Positions 12,314 to 23,867 of a DNA stretch of 64,000 bases are shown here, one piece after another. The stretch covers positions 66,833,396 through 66,897,395 of the forward strand of contig JASDDO010000016.1 of the NCBI GenBank assembly GCA_030015575.1, written 5' to 3'. The position numbers and the translations under genes were made by a program. The stretch comes from Agapanthus africanus (lineage: Eukaryota > Streptophyta > Magnoliopsida > Asparagales > Amaryllidaceae). The notes beneath the pieces are model-generated. The model saw nothing but the letters and a program-made list of their open reading frames with translations. It did no database searches and had not been told where the DNA came from. Every line of letters starts with the position of its first letter. Position 1 is the stretch's first letter.

Positions 12314-13760
12314 TGATTGGTCTAGAAAAATTGTGTTTGTAGTTAACCGCAATCAATAACGGTGTCGCGCGTAGCTAGACCGAGAAGAGTACGGGTCGTC
12401 CTCTGGGAAACGTGGAACCTTTTACTCTTACTTTAGACGTGTTGAGAAAGAGAGGAGGGATAAAGAATATTGTAGAATGGTTGTATGTTCTAGATCTACG
12501 TTAAACACGGATGCAAAATATAGATCTAGATTAACTACGGATGTAAGTTTATATAAGAAGAAGGCTTGTAGGGTTCATTAGGATTTAGTAGTTATGGATG
12601 ATTAATTAAAAATTATTTTTTCTATCCTTTAATAGATTTAAAACTAGAACAACGGTAATGCATGTAGATTAGGGTTTCTGGAGGGAAAAGGAATCCCACT
12701 CTTAATCCCTATCTCGACACAGAACTCCGTTCATATCTAGCCTTTACCAAAACAATCATTAATCTAATCTCTAATCGCGGTCGAGACTAACAATGAATTG
12801 GTAGCACGCCCGATTAGGATGTTAATGATTCTTTTGATAAAGTTTATAAACTTTATAGGACGTAAAAAGAGTTTAAGTATTTTCATCATTTATTAACCTA
12901 CCCTAATCCTACAAACCCTAACAAGCGGAGAATTACTCGCGCATGTTGGGAGAAGAAGAGATGGAGAGAGAATTCATAATGAAACTACAAAAAAATAGAA
13001 TAAGAAAAAGAACTACCTTTATTAATCAACTAAACTTCATTACACTTTGTTTCCTTAGAAAATGATTACAAATACTAGTTTGCTTCTCGATCTCTTCTGA
13101 GGATGTAGATGGACCGTTGATGATCAGCCTGGATGCGTGAGCCGTCTTGGACTTCGTGATCTCGTCGACTTGATGATTTTTCCAAGAGGCTCTCGGTCTT
13201 TATTTATAGTCCCAAAGCCAGAACCCTAGCTTCCTAAATTGGAAGCTAGATGTTAAAATCCAAACCACAAAATCGCAGCTCACAAACCTTCTGGTACGCG
13301 GCAGATCCGCCGCCAATAGGTGGTTTGGCCGCGGATCCGTGACCAAGTAGGAGGATCATTTTATGATTTTTTTGGGGCTTCACCCATATGACATGTGGCG
13401 ATCTTTGGAAGCTTTGGAAACTGGAAATCTTTTCTTTGTTTCTGCCAGACTTGAGTTCTTAGTTTGCTTTCTTAATTAGGCAGGTTTGCACTAACAACTT
13501 TGATTCTCTTGATTTAGTCCTGAAAAATTCTGCACAACAACACAAATAATATTTAGTAGAGTTTGTTTTTTTAAGATTTGGTCAATGATATTTTTGCATA
13601 CATTTTCTTACCAAATGTTAATTATAATATATAAATACATGAAAATAGTCATTTTACAGGTAAACCCTCATATGTATCATATATTATAATAAACACCTTT
13701 TCTAATATAGAAATAGTAGGAAAAATGTAATAACAAATGTTCAGTTTTATCAACTGAAAA
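12314..13760 (-). repeat. 5' LTR of Athila-like element A
   Basis: Plus-strand left end TGATTGG next to the primer site; right end aligned to the B LTR end AACTGAACA, with the terminal CA mutated to AA. Length 1447 bp. A TATA-like box (TATAAATA on the minus strand, 13201-13208) fits a promoter. A GC-rich inverted repeat (arms about 13298-13316 and 13325-13343, 14 of 19 paired) lies about 90-140 bp upstream of it. Confidence 0.87.
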
Positions 13761-15503
13761 AGCCTCGACAAACGAGGCAACCGACGCTCCAAAGTTGCTA
13801 GTGATGAAGAGTGGGGGTGTATTAAAATGTCACTATAATTATCTCTCAACTCATATGCTCATGGGAGCAACCATAGAAGATGAATGAGGTGATGAAACTT
13901 TAGCATGAGGAAACAAAAAATGGCTAAGTCTTTTTTTTTGTGAGCATGAGAGAGTGGAGAGTGCAAGTGTCATACTAAACAAAATGAAATCAATCCCCAC
14001 AATGAAGTGGCCGGCCCCCCTCTCTCATACCCACAAAAAATCATTTACTTTTTCTAATTAAACAAAGCAAACCATACCTCAAAGTCTATGCTTTGACCCA
14101 TGCCTAAAGTCATGTCACCTTTTTCCACCTCATTAGTAAAACAAATGAATTTCCATAAATAGAAAATCATATAAATGAGGTGGCAACTTCTAGAAGCTAT
14201 TCCGTATAAAATACAGAATACTTCCCGGTACATGTATCGAGATACATATACGCGTATTCGTACGAAAATACGAATAGCCGAGAGAGAAAACGAATAGTGA
14301 ACAATAATACTAGAATACATATATACGTATGTAAATTATTAAATCAAAACCTAATTTAATAATCCGGCTTAATCTTAAGCCTCTAGTATTATCAACCGTC
14401 CGATTAAAGTCTGCGCAGCATGTGCACATATTTAATCGGACAGCTGTATGCACCAACATATGCCATGTATACTTTATCGCCTGAACCGTGAAAAACCTCT
14501 GTGTGGGACTCTAAAGACTAATCAATACGCTGGTAGTGGGTTTAACCACAAGAACGTCAGCTGCACTAGTTGTACGTAACGGCTACCCAGGTATTGAGCG
14601 AAAGGGAAGCCGACGAGCAAACTCATACAGAACACCTACTGAGCCTGACAGTAAAATTATCCATACAGTCCGGTCTGTTCGTCTAAGAGTATCGCATATC
14701 GAGTCTAAGGGGGTGGATAAAGTCAGACCCCTAACAGCGCGACATTTAGTATCAGCATGAAACCCATCACCACCTGAGAAACTATCGATCCTGGATCGGT
14801 AGTTCTCACCTACCGTGGCCATGAATTTAGGGTGATGGTCATCCGTACACAACGCGACATCAACCCCCAATGCCGGGAGAGACGAATCCCCGACGATCTG
14901 ATCACTGTCTCCATATGGCTCGGGACTGTACCCAACTAAAACCTATTTGCATGACTCCTTTGAGCCGTGGTAGGGTATTAATCAAAGCACAGTGGGAACT
15001 CACACGATATAAATGACGATCTCAGGTCGACAGACTAACCTGTACACATGTCACTTGGGAACTGCTATCTGACAATAGGTATAATACCAACTAGCAGGTT
15101 CCCGGCAAGTTCGTCCAGTGTACTCATAACCCAATGAGCACCTGTATACTATCTTAGGTGAACAAACACACCAATGGCTTGTGGGACCTGGCCACCACCC
15201 CTCGTCGGGGTCTCGATCAGTATTCACTGGAGTATCGATACCCGGTCTCGATACTCCTACGACTAGGGACATTTAAGGATGTGCTTAAACACCCCAGCTC
15301 CCACATATATGATCGCAATCATAATGCTGGCAGTCAAGCAAGAATCCTATGGGCTCTATCAACATGTACATGATGATAAAGACAAACCAGATAGCATACT
15401 ATCATTTTAAGTAAGACTGTTCTATCGGTATAGATCCTCACTCAATCATCACAATCATAAGTCCGCAACTATGATAATTGCCTTGAGGGCACTATAGCCA
15501 ACA
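13761..15503 (-). repeat. Copia-type LTR J, right part, interrupted by element A
   Basis: Follows the D and E LTRs in order: the start matches about 290 bp into them (GAGGCAAC then GTTG..TAG), the conserved core runs from about 14490 to 15470, and the end is CTATAGCCAACA. No purine tract follows, so 15503 is an outer boundary: J is either the 5' LTR of a minus-strand element or a solo LTR. The missing start would lie left of A, outside the window. Right flank is AAAAG. Confidence 0.82.
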
Positions 15504-16074
15504 AAAAGGGACATAAATAATGCAAGTGAAATTTTTCTAGTTTGAAAACATGTTTCGTCTTTTAAAAATTTGGGCAGCACATCCTTTGTATTTTTTGATC
15601 CAAAACCACAATACATGATAAAATAAAGCCATCCCCAAGCAGGAGCTAGCTCTTCGCCAATCGGCGGATCACAACAACACAAGACAGCATAAATAAGTAT
15701 ATGACACCCAACGGCGAAGATCACCACGAAAGATAAGGAAAAGCAAGACATAAATCCCCTAAAGCGAACATAAACCCATCGCTCAAGTCTCGCAACTACA
15801 AGTCTTGCTAAGTCCCATTACTTATACAATTACTAGTTTTGACCGATGGGGTTGACTAGATACAATATGAAATAGTAAATACAAGAGGGGGCACAATACA
15901 AATGTCTCACCGACCAAATCAAAACACCCGAATGTAACTGTGTGCCAGCGAAACCGCTACTGATCCGTGCAGTCAACCTGCAAGAACTGTTGCACAACGT
16001 GTGTGAGTTGCCAACTCATGAATAGAAAAACATCTACAAGTAGAAATCGAATAAACAACGACTCCTAGATCAAC
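15504..16074. other. Unassigned DNA between LTR J and the palindrome
   Basis: I recognise no retrotransposon domain, primer site or LTR end here. The only open frame of note is on the minus strand from 15751, about 83 codons before it runs into LTR J. It has a hydrophobic start (SFVVIFAVGCHILIYAVLCC) and no family I can name. The rest could be host intergenic sequence or the edge of an older repeat. Confidence 0.4.
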
Positions 16075-17678
16075 TATATTATAAAGGTAATGCTATGAAA
16101 TTTAGGGTGAACGTATCTGTATATATGCCAACACAAATATCAATGTCTATCCGCATGTGGATATCATCCAACAATATAATCAATGTAAGTAAGCATGTGG
16201 ATGTCGTCCAACCATATCATTAATGTATGTATGCAAGTGGATCCCGTCCACGTGTCAACCAATGACACAACAACATCATGCATGTAAATATCATAAAAGC
16301 ATATGCATGGAAGTATGTGGATATAAATCAACGTGTGTCCCTCGCGACACATCAAAATCATGGAACCTGGGTGTCCAGCATCGACACTCGAAAACATCAT
16401 GAAACCCGTGTCCAACATCGACACGTAAATCCTCATATCTCGGGCTTCGTCAGTCCGGATTGGCCCACGGGCTCCGTCAGCCCGGATCGACCCATATCAT
16501 CTCTCGACTCCGGTCGGTATCCTTCGAATATCCGCCGAGCCCAAATACTATCACCGGTAAGTAGTAGTCCCTCTGCCAGGCTCACCGTCTACTTCACAGC
16601 AATCCGTTCTCACCCCAGGGTACCATACCGGGTCCACCATATACCCGAAATCGGCCTCATCCAGCTCCTCGAATCGGGTTTCACATGTCATATGTCTCAG
16701 AACCGAGAAAACGCATGGTGGACGCACTGAAATATCATATCAAGAGAAACCGGGTTTTTAAAAAAGTACATGCTTTCTTTTGAAATCGCCACGGTTCTCA
16801 AATCCAGAAATCTTATGAAAAAAACATATCTCAATGCGTGTAATCATAAAGACTGATTTATGCGATATATAATAGAAATGTAAGCATATCCGTATAGCAT
16901 TCAACACGATTACACGCATTGAGATATGTTATTTTCTTGAGATTTCTGGATTTGAGAACCGTGGTTATTTCAAAAGAAAGCATGTACATTTTTAAAAACC
17001 CGGTTTCTCTTGATATGATATTTCAGTGCATCCACCATGCATTTTCTCGGTTCTGAGACGTATGACATGTGAAACCCAATTCGAGGAGATGGATGAGGCC
17101 GATTGCGGGTATATGGTGGACCCGGTATGGTACCCCGAGACGAGAATGAATTGTTGTGCAGTAGACGGTGAGCCTGGTAGAGGGAATACTACCTACCAGT
17201 GATAGTATTTTGGCTCAGCGGATATCCGGAGGATACCGACCGGAGTCGAGAGATGATATAGGCCGATCCGGAATGACGGAGCCCATGGGACGATCCGGAC
17301 TGACGGAACCCGAGATATGAAGATTTACGTATCGATGTTGGACACGGGTTTCATGATGTTTTTGAGTGTCGATGCTGGACACCCAGGTTCCATGATTTTG
17401 ATGTGTCACGAGGGACATACGTTGATTTATATCCTCATACTTACATGCATATGCTTTTATGATATTTACATGCATGATATTGTTTTGTCATTGGTTGACA
17501 CGTGGACGGGATCCACTTGCATAAATACATTGATGATATGGTTGGACGAGATCCACATGCATACATACATTGATTATATTGTTTGATGATATCCACATGT
17601 GGATAGACATTGATATTTGTGTTGGCACATACACAGATACGGTCACCCTAGATATCATAGCATTACCTTTATGATATA
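16075..17678. repeat. Large imperfect palindrome, two 771-bp arms
   Basis: Left arm 16075-16845 and right arm 16908-17678 are reverse complements with a 62-bp spacer. Parallel translations (from 16278 plus and 17475 minus) differ at 13 of 86 residues, suggesting roughly 94-95% nucleotide identity there. The inner junction is AATGCGTGTAATC / GATTACACGCATT. Both arms have the same length despite scattered substitutions. The right arm ends exactly at the B LTR, so the true outer boundary is unknown. It could be a fold-back element or two head-to-head copies of an older repeat; I see no transposase. Confidence 0.85.
16153..16272. repeat. Three 40-bp subrepeats in the left palindrome arm
   Basis: GCATGTGGAT, GCATGTGGAT and GCAAGTGGAT start at 16153, 16193 and 16233, each followed by a diverged copy of TC(A/G)TCCAAC..ATAT.AT.AATGTA. 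The right arm carries the mirror copies between about 17490 and 17610. Such subrepeats are known in fold-back transposon arms, which is suggestive but not decisive. Confidence 0.75.
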
Positions 17679-18653
17679 TGATTGATCTTTTTTTTAGTGT
17701 AGTATAACCGCAATCAGAACGGTGTCGTGTTTAGCTAGACCGAGATGAGTATGGGTCGTCCTCAGGGAAACGTTGAATCTTTTAATCTTACTTTAGACGT
17801 ATTGAAAAAGGGGAAGATTAAAGAATGGTGAAGAATGGTTGTAGGATCTAGATCTACGTCAAACACGGATGCAAAATATAAATCTAGATTAACTACGGAG
17901 GTAAGTTTAATATTAAAAGGGGGCTTGTAGGGTTCATTAGGATTTAGTAGTCATCGATGATTAATTAAAGATAACTCTTTTTATCCTTTAATAGATTTAA
18001 AACTAGATCGACAGTGATTCATGTAGATTAAGATTTCTGGTGGGAAAAGGGTTCCCACTCTTAACCCTATCTCGACATGGAACTCCGTTCATATCTAGCC
18101 TTTACCAAAACAATAGTTAATCTAATCTCTAATCGTGGTCAAGATTTTCAATGAATTGATAGAGCGCCCAATTAGGATGTTAAATATTCTTTTGATAAAG
18201 TTTATAAACTTTATAGGACTTAAAAAGAGTTTAAGGATCTTCATCATCCATTAACCTATCCTAATCCCATGAACCCTAACAAGCGAAGAATTACTCACGC
18301 ATGTTGGGAGAAGAAGAGTTGGAGAGAGAAATCATATTAAAAGCTACAAAGAGATAGAATAAGAAAACAACTATCTTTATTAATCAACAAAATTCATTTA
18401 CACTTTGTTCCCTTAGAAAATGATTACAAAATGCTAGTTTTGCTTCTCGATCTCTTCTAAAGAGGTAGACGAACCGTTGATGATCAGCCTGGATGCGTGA
18501 GCCTGTCGTGGACTTCGTGATCTCTTCAGCTTGATCCTTTTTCCAAGAGGCTCTCGGTCCTTCTTTATAGTCCCAGAGCCAGAACCCTAGTTTTCTAATT
18601 TGGAAACCAGTAGTTAAGATCCCAACAGAAAATCCTAACTCCCAACTCGTCCA
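17679..18653 (-). repeat. 3' LTR of element B, outer part
   Basis: Begins TGATTGATC at the palindrome boundary and follows the A LTR from 12314. A TATA-like box (TATAAAGAA on the minus strand, 18561-18569) matches that of A. It stops at GTCCA (18649-18653), the target duplication of F. Left flank is ATATA; the matching flank at the far end of B is out of view. Confidence 0.88.
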
Positions 18654-20867
18654 TGTTAGTTATATGTATGCCCTAGAGGCCATTACTATACATGAGATGT
18701 ATATTGTAGTGGATGCTTCGATATATATAGGGAGGACTTTCTTGCTCGACATGATAGTATGCTATCTGGTTACTCTTTACCTTAACGTGTACACTGATTG
18801 TCTTTCTGTTACATGTTGGTAAAGCCCTTAGGATGTGTACTTAACTACCTGGACTATGATGCGGATCATACTAGTGGGGACATGCTAGTCCATAAATACA
18901 TCCTTAAAGGTCCCTGGTCGTGGGTGTATCGAGACAGGGCATCGATACACCAGAGTAGACTAGCGTATACCTTCTCGACCCATACAGATGGGCGATGGAT
19001 GATCCCATATCCATTGGTGTTTGACATCAGAGATGATATACGGGTGCTCAATGGAGACTGGGTACACTGGACGGACTCGCCGAGAACTCCCAGATGGTAT
19101 TATACCTTACGTCAGATGGCAGTTCTCTGGTGACACTGGTACAGGTTAGTCTGTAGACCCGAGATCGTCATAGAGTCTTGTGTGATTCCCACTGTGCTTT
19201 GATTTCCACCTTACCACGTCCAATAGGGCGTGCAAAACGATGGTTTTTGGGTACAGTCCCGAGTCACATGGAGGCAATGAGCGATAGGAGGGGTTTCGTC
19301 TCTCCCGGTATTGGGGGTTGATGTTGCGCTATGCTCGATTGGCCATAACAGGGAAGTCCTTGGCCATGGCTGGTTTAGAGATTTACTGGTAAGTGTTACC
19401 AGTAGTTTCTCGACCCGTTATGAGCCTCATATCGGCATGACTTATCGGTTATTAGGGTCTGACGTTTGCCACCCCTAGACTTGATATGCAACATATCAGA
19501 CGAGGAGACCGGACTGTACGGTAGTGTTACTGTCAGGATTTTTGCAGGAGTTGGAGCAGGCTTGCTTGCTGATCATCTGATCGCTCAATACCCGTGTAGC
19601 TGTTACGTCCAGCTTGTACCGCTGACGGCTTGTGGGTGCTTGATATGATCATCACCTACTGCCGGCGTATTGACGAGTTTTTAGAGTCATAAATAGAGGT
19701 TTTACTGGCTCAGGCAAAACGAAATAGGATTGCATATGTGATATATGCAGGACCGAGAATAATGCGAGTATGTGATTCCGCATTCTATTCTTGCGATATT
19801 TGTATCGATCGGTTGTATGCGATATAACCAGTTATCGAATCAAGGGTTGATTCGATAAGTCGATACATTGGATGTTAGTCGGTTATATATGATATGACCG
19901 GATTATTAAGTCAAGTGTTGATTTAATAATTTAGTGTATAATTGTATATATGATATACTAATTTACATTGACTAACATTGGTTCACTTTAAACATTCATT
20001 TTTCCTCACTTGTGCACAACTTGATATATATGTGATATATATTTATTTGTGTTTACTAATTGTATCATGGTTGTTGATACACTTGTCATGGGTGTATGAG
20101 ACATACACCATTATATATATATATATATATATTGGTATGGTTTTTAATATTCAAAGTAAATACAAAATTAGTGAATATTTGTTAAATGCATGAAGCTTGT
20201 AAAAGCTTGTGAGTGCTTTGACAAATTCAACCCTTTTTGTTTTGCTTTGGATATTATTTAACCTAACCAATATAATTAACCATAGTTGTGTCTCTACATG
20301 AGTTAGTATATGATACTCACTCACCATGGTTAGATCATTCTCTCTCTTGATCATTTTTCATTCTCATTTTGAGCTCATCTTCTTCCTCCTTCACTTTCAT
20401 TCTAGGGTTTGATAAAGAGAGAGATACAAAGTGGGAAATGAAATTCTAAGGTGTACCCATTTCCTATCTCACCATCCTCTACTAGACTAGCACTTTAGTT
20501 TAGGGTGTTTGCTTCACTAATTCTTTGGTTAGTGAAGTAGAAGCTTGAGTCCGTATTCCCTCGACGTAGATCATCTTCGGCCTCGAAGACTTCAAGCAAT
20601 ACCGTTGCAATTTTCTCATGGAGCCGTCCGAGAGTTTGGGAGCACGTGATCGCAACGAAGGGACTACAACAAGGAGCTTTAGAAGTGAAGGACCGATCTA
20701 CAAAAGTTGTATTTCGTATTCACTTAGTGTAAATGTGATTTACTTGCATGTAAAACCCTAATGTTCTAGTTAACGATCTTGTTTAGGGTTATTCGGCACG
20801 GCTAAATTTTTAATCCGGCATGGTTGATGCCTTGTAGAACATCATTAGAGTGCCTAGTAACCCTACA
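18654..20867 (+). repeat. 5' LTR of element F
   Basis: TGTTAGTTATATG to CCCTACA, 2214 bp. It ends one base before the primer site. Conserved copia LTR core lies at about 18700-19690. Near 20110 is a TA dinucleotide run longer than in the 3' LTR. Near 19547-19585 it keeps a segment that the 3' LTR has lost and solo LTR H retains. Confidence 0.94.
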
Positions 20868-20868
20868 G

Positions 20869-20880
20869 TGGTATCAGAGC
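20869..20880 (+). other. Primer binding site (tRNA-iMet), element F
   Basis: TGGTATCAGAGC directly after the 5' LTR end and a one-base spacer. Confidence 0.96.
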
Positions 20881-21066
20881 CTAGCTAGAGCGTTGGGCGA
20901 TGTGTTTATGAAGTTAAAACCCCGATCGAACCCGGAATCGACAAAGTAAACCCCTCTCTGTACATTTTTTCAAAACTGTGTTTTTTCTGAATTAAAAATG
21001 CTTAAAAAAATCAGCAGGTAATTATAAGAAAAACTGTGCAAAACGACACTGTTTGGCGCCCAAGGC

Positions 21067-21113
21067 GCCGCGGAACAGCGGCACGAGCATGGATCGTGCG
21101 GCGGTTCCGCGGC
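21067..21113. repeat. GC-rich hairpin, element F leader
   Basis: Arms 21067-21086 and 21094-21113 pair at 18 of 20 positions around a 7-nt loop GCATGGA. The cores are CCGCGGAACAGCGG and GCGGTTCCGCGG. It starts 187 nt after the primer site. Confidence 0.88.
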
Positions 21114-22737
21114 CATAAGGTGACATCACCCTTGTCGTTTTGCACAGTAAAGTTCCTATTTAATTTACTGATATTTTCTGGGTATTTTTATCAGACTCAA
21201 GTGTTGAGTGTTCTGGGGTTTATTTTGTATTCGTTGATTCGATCGGAAAATTTAATTTCGTTGGGTTTTCCGGATATTTAGAAAATATTAAAAAGTTCGA
21301 ACGGATATCAATAACTCACTTTTTCCCGACCCGGAAAATTTCCAAGTATTGGATTTTTCCGTTTGTTTAAGAACGTCTAAATCGTGTAAGTTACATGATA
21401 TACCCTCTAAAAGACAACAAACCTTAACTCGATTATGTGACCGTCTTGAACTGCCCTTTGAACCTTAGGGTTTGGGGCAGTACGGCATGCCACATGTGAG
21501 GCATTGGCTTGACCGTTCTACGGATGGACCATTGGTACTGTGGCATGTGATGGATGTTTTTAAAATCCCCTCAAGTGTTGAGAACTATTTGGGAAAACTT
21601 GGGTGTTTGTTTATTCGATCAGAATGTTTAACACTGTCTATTTATCTGGAATGTGATACAATATTTGGAATCCACAAGTGGTTATGAGATAACTAATTTG
21701 GATGTTATAAACATAGCAGTTTAGTCTCAAATGATCGGCTGCCATGGAATTTTGATGCGATCAAAAGTCCGTCGCAATCACGTAGCGTACGCGGATACTC
21801 GCCGGGTAAACTTAATAGACAGTCATGCCTCATAGCCCCGACCAAGTGACTGTAGGAGAACCCCGTCGCCGAAAGCATCCGTTCAGGTGCTCGCGGCAGC
21901 AGTGTTCCGCCTTAGTGCACTTTGTCGACGGCGTCTGTGGGTGCGGCCGTCTACTAAATTTTGCGACAAGCATTCGATCACATATCGGGAATCTTGTTGA
22001 ATTGCCCGACTAGATATTGAAAAGTGTTTTCGATATAGAGAATAAAATGCGGGGTTTATAATTGTTAGGCATGCGATGTCTAAGGATGTTGCGGATTCCA
22101 ACTGTTGTAGTTTTACACTTTCTTTTCTGCCACCGTAAGTGTAATATATGATATCGCCGGTTTCGTTGCTATTTGTCAACGACAATTGGGATGCGCATAT
22201 TTACTTACGTTGATGACATGTGATGTTATGTGTTGCTGGATATGTTATATTGGATCGTCGCGTATTGAATAGCCGGGGGTTTTTATGTGCGATGAGAGTT
22301 TTTATTTTCATTCATGTAAAATTTAATGTATGTAATATTCTTTTATTGGGGCACTTCCGGGATGAGGTTGATGTCACCATTTGTATATTATTTACTTTTC
22401 CGCACTAGGATAGACCCAAGGAGGAGAGCACAAATAACCAGGTTCTAGGGTCCAGTGGGAGACCAACTCGAGGAGTCGAGTCCGGGTATCTTAACTCTAG
22501 AATTGGTAGGGTTGTTTGCCGCTCTCGTAGGGGTCTAGGGGTGTGGGTTTTGCTATTCATCACGACCGTGGAATCCGTGATTTATAGAGGCTCAAAATAA
22601 AACACGGACGTCCTAGTATATCCACTGTTTCATATGTTTCTTCTGCTGCGATATCTGTGATGTGATCATTTGATGTGTTGTGATAGATACTGTATATAGT
22701 ATATATGATATATTATATAGACGTTACTTATGTTTTA

Positions 22738-22819
22738 CACCCGCGCCAGCCCTGCCCCGCTCTGCCGTTAGTTACCTAACCTAACGGTGCAAGAGGGGAC
22801 ATTGAGACGAATGCGGATG
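22738..22819 (+). promoter_or_regulatory. Conserved 82-nt stem-loop block, element F leader
   Basis: Outer arms CACCCGC (22738-22744) and GCGGATG (22813-22819) pair with one C-A mismatch. Middle stems are CCCC/GGGG and CTCT/AGAG. The inner hairpin is CGTTAG (22766-22771) with CTAACG (22781-22786) around a 9-nt loop. Downstream GGCATAAGTGTACGTC is also shared with G, D and E. Confidence 0.72.
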
Positions 22820-22950
22820 GCATAAGTGTACGTCGTATTTATCTGTGATGTTTAGGTGTTTAAATGATAGGACTTCATTAATATGATTAATGAAAGAAAA
22901 AGAAACCTAAAAGATGTTGTGGAATAGATTTTTCAAAAACAGGTAGCTAC

Positions 22951-23190
22951 AGTTCTTGCTTTGCAACGCGGTGTTCCTTGTAGAACATCCTGCACCTTAT
23001 TCAATAAGGAAAGGGCCGAGATCCCTTCACCGGGAGTGACCCCTTTAGCAATGACTGGCAGATGCTACAACCCTCGGTTTTTTCTTTTGATTTCTTTTCT
23101 AGTTCTTGCTTTGCACAGTGATATATATGATATATCCTGCACCTCATTCGACGAGGAAAGAGCCGAGATCCCTTCACCGGTACTGACCAC
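22951..23190 (+). repeat. Two leader repeats, period about 150 bp (element F)
   Basis: Both copies run AGTTCTTGCTTTGCA, then a CCTGCACCT..ATTC block, then GCCGAGATCCCTTCACCGG; starts at 22951 and 23101. D and E carry the mirror copies with a 137-bp period. Confidence 0.85.
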
Positions 23191-23342
23191 TTTAGCGAAA
23201 TTAGTAAAAGCCTCAAAAACACTCCATTTTAAAATAATTTGATTCTACAACGATATCAAGTTCATTATGCAATAAGTTTTCAGAAAAACCTGTCGTAGCC
23301 CTCCGTCATTTCAGATAAGTTGTATATAGTATTCGTGCTACA

Positions 23343-23453
23343 TTTGTTGGCTTTCGTCAAGGTGTAGTGTGCGGTAGCTATATGCTGCTTATCTGCTGCA
23401 TACGATGTGATTGGATTAGGGTAGTCGTATGGCTTTGTTGGCTTTCGTCAAGG
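23343..23453 (+). repeat. Double leader motif, element F
   Basis: TTTGTTGGCTTTCGTCAAGG at 23343-23362 and 23434-23453, 91 bp apart. It is the plus-sense form of the triple motif of D. Confidence 0.85.
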
Positions 23454-23867
23454 TCATAGCACGTTAGGGGCAAAATTATCGGGAATTTCAAGTGTTGAAA
23501 TTCGCAATGAGATTGCATACCTTCTATGAGATAGTTAGATCTCGATACCCACTGCGAGTAATTGTTACTCCTGGGAGAGTTTTACACATTACAATTAACC
23601 GATCAAGTAGGTGTCTAGAAAGGTGTCAATGGGGTTACGCCTCTCGGAAAACGAGGTTTACTTTAATTAGGTCCGTGCGAAAGCATGGGGAACCTCCCTC
23701 AAAGTTCCGACACTGGCCTGGCTGAAAGATTGACGAAGTTGTAGGGTGTAATTAATCTCGTCTAGTCTTTCCTTTAAGGGTTTGTAGGAAGATTTGATAA
23801 AAACAGTGGGAGCCATCCTGATTAGATAAAATAATAACCAATCTGATCTTGCAAGAGCGCACACAGA

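Larger units (their letters stand above)
9002..13760 (-). mobile_element. Ty3/gypsy Athila-like element A, 5' half
   Basis: Minus-strand order: 5' LTR 12314-13760, primer site 12295-12311, leader, gag-protease down to 9002, where copia element G interrupts it. The rest of pol and the 3' LTR must lie left of G, outside the window. Gag and protease are very similar to B and more distant from C. A is inserted in copia LTR J: sequence right of 13760 matches the interior of the D/E-type LTR. Right flank is AGCCT; the left duplication cannot be seen. Confidence 0.88.
20881..23867 (+). other. Leader of element F
   Basis: About 3 kb between primer site and gag remnant, longer than in G, D or E. It carries in order the GC-rich hairpin (21067-21113), the 82-nt stem-loop block (22738-22819), two repeats with GATCCCTTCACCGG (22951-23190) and the TTTGTTGGCTTTCGTCAAGG motif (23343 and 23434). 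No protein is recognisable; 21300-22700 holds nothing I can assign. Confidence 0.75.

Noticed and set aside
16278-16730. 150-codon open frame in the left palindrome arm
   Set aside because: The mirrored frame in the right arm stops much earlier and changes look unconstrained; no domain visible. Treated as part of the repeat.
20110-20132. TA run as a functional TATA box of the F LTR
   Set aside because: It is a variable-length dinucleotide repeat differing between the two LTRs; no support for promoter use.
21036-21281. 81-codon frame over the GC hairpin in F as a small protein
   Set aside because: Frames over the same hairpin in G, D and E give unrelated peptides, so conservation is at the nucleotide level.
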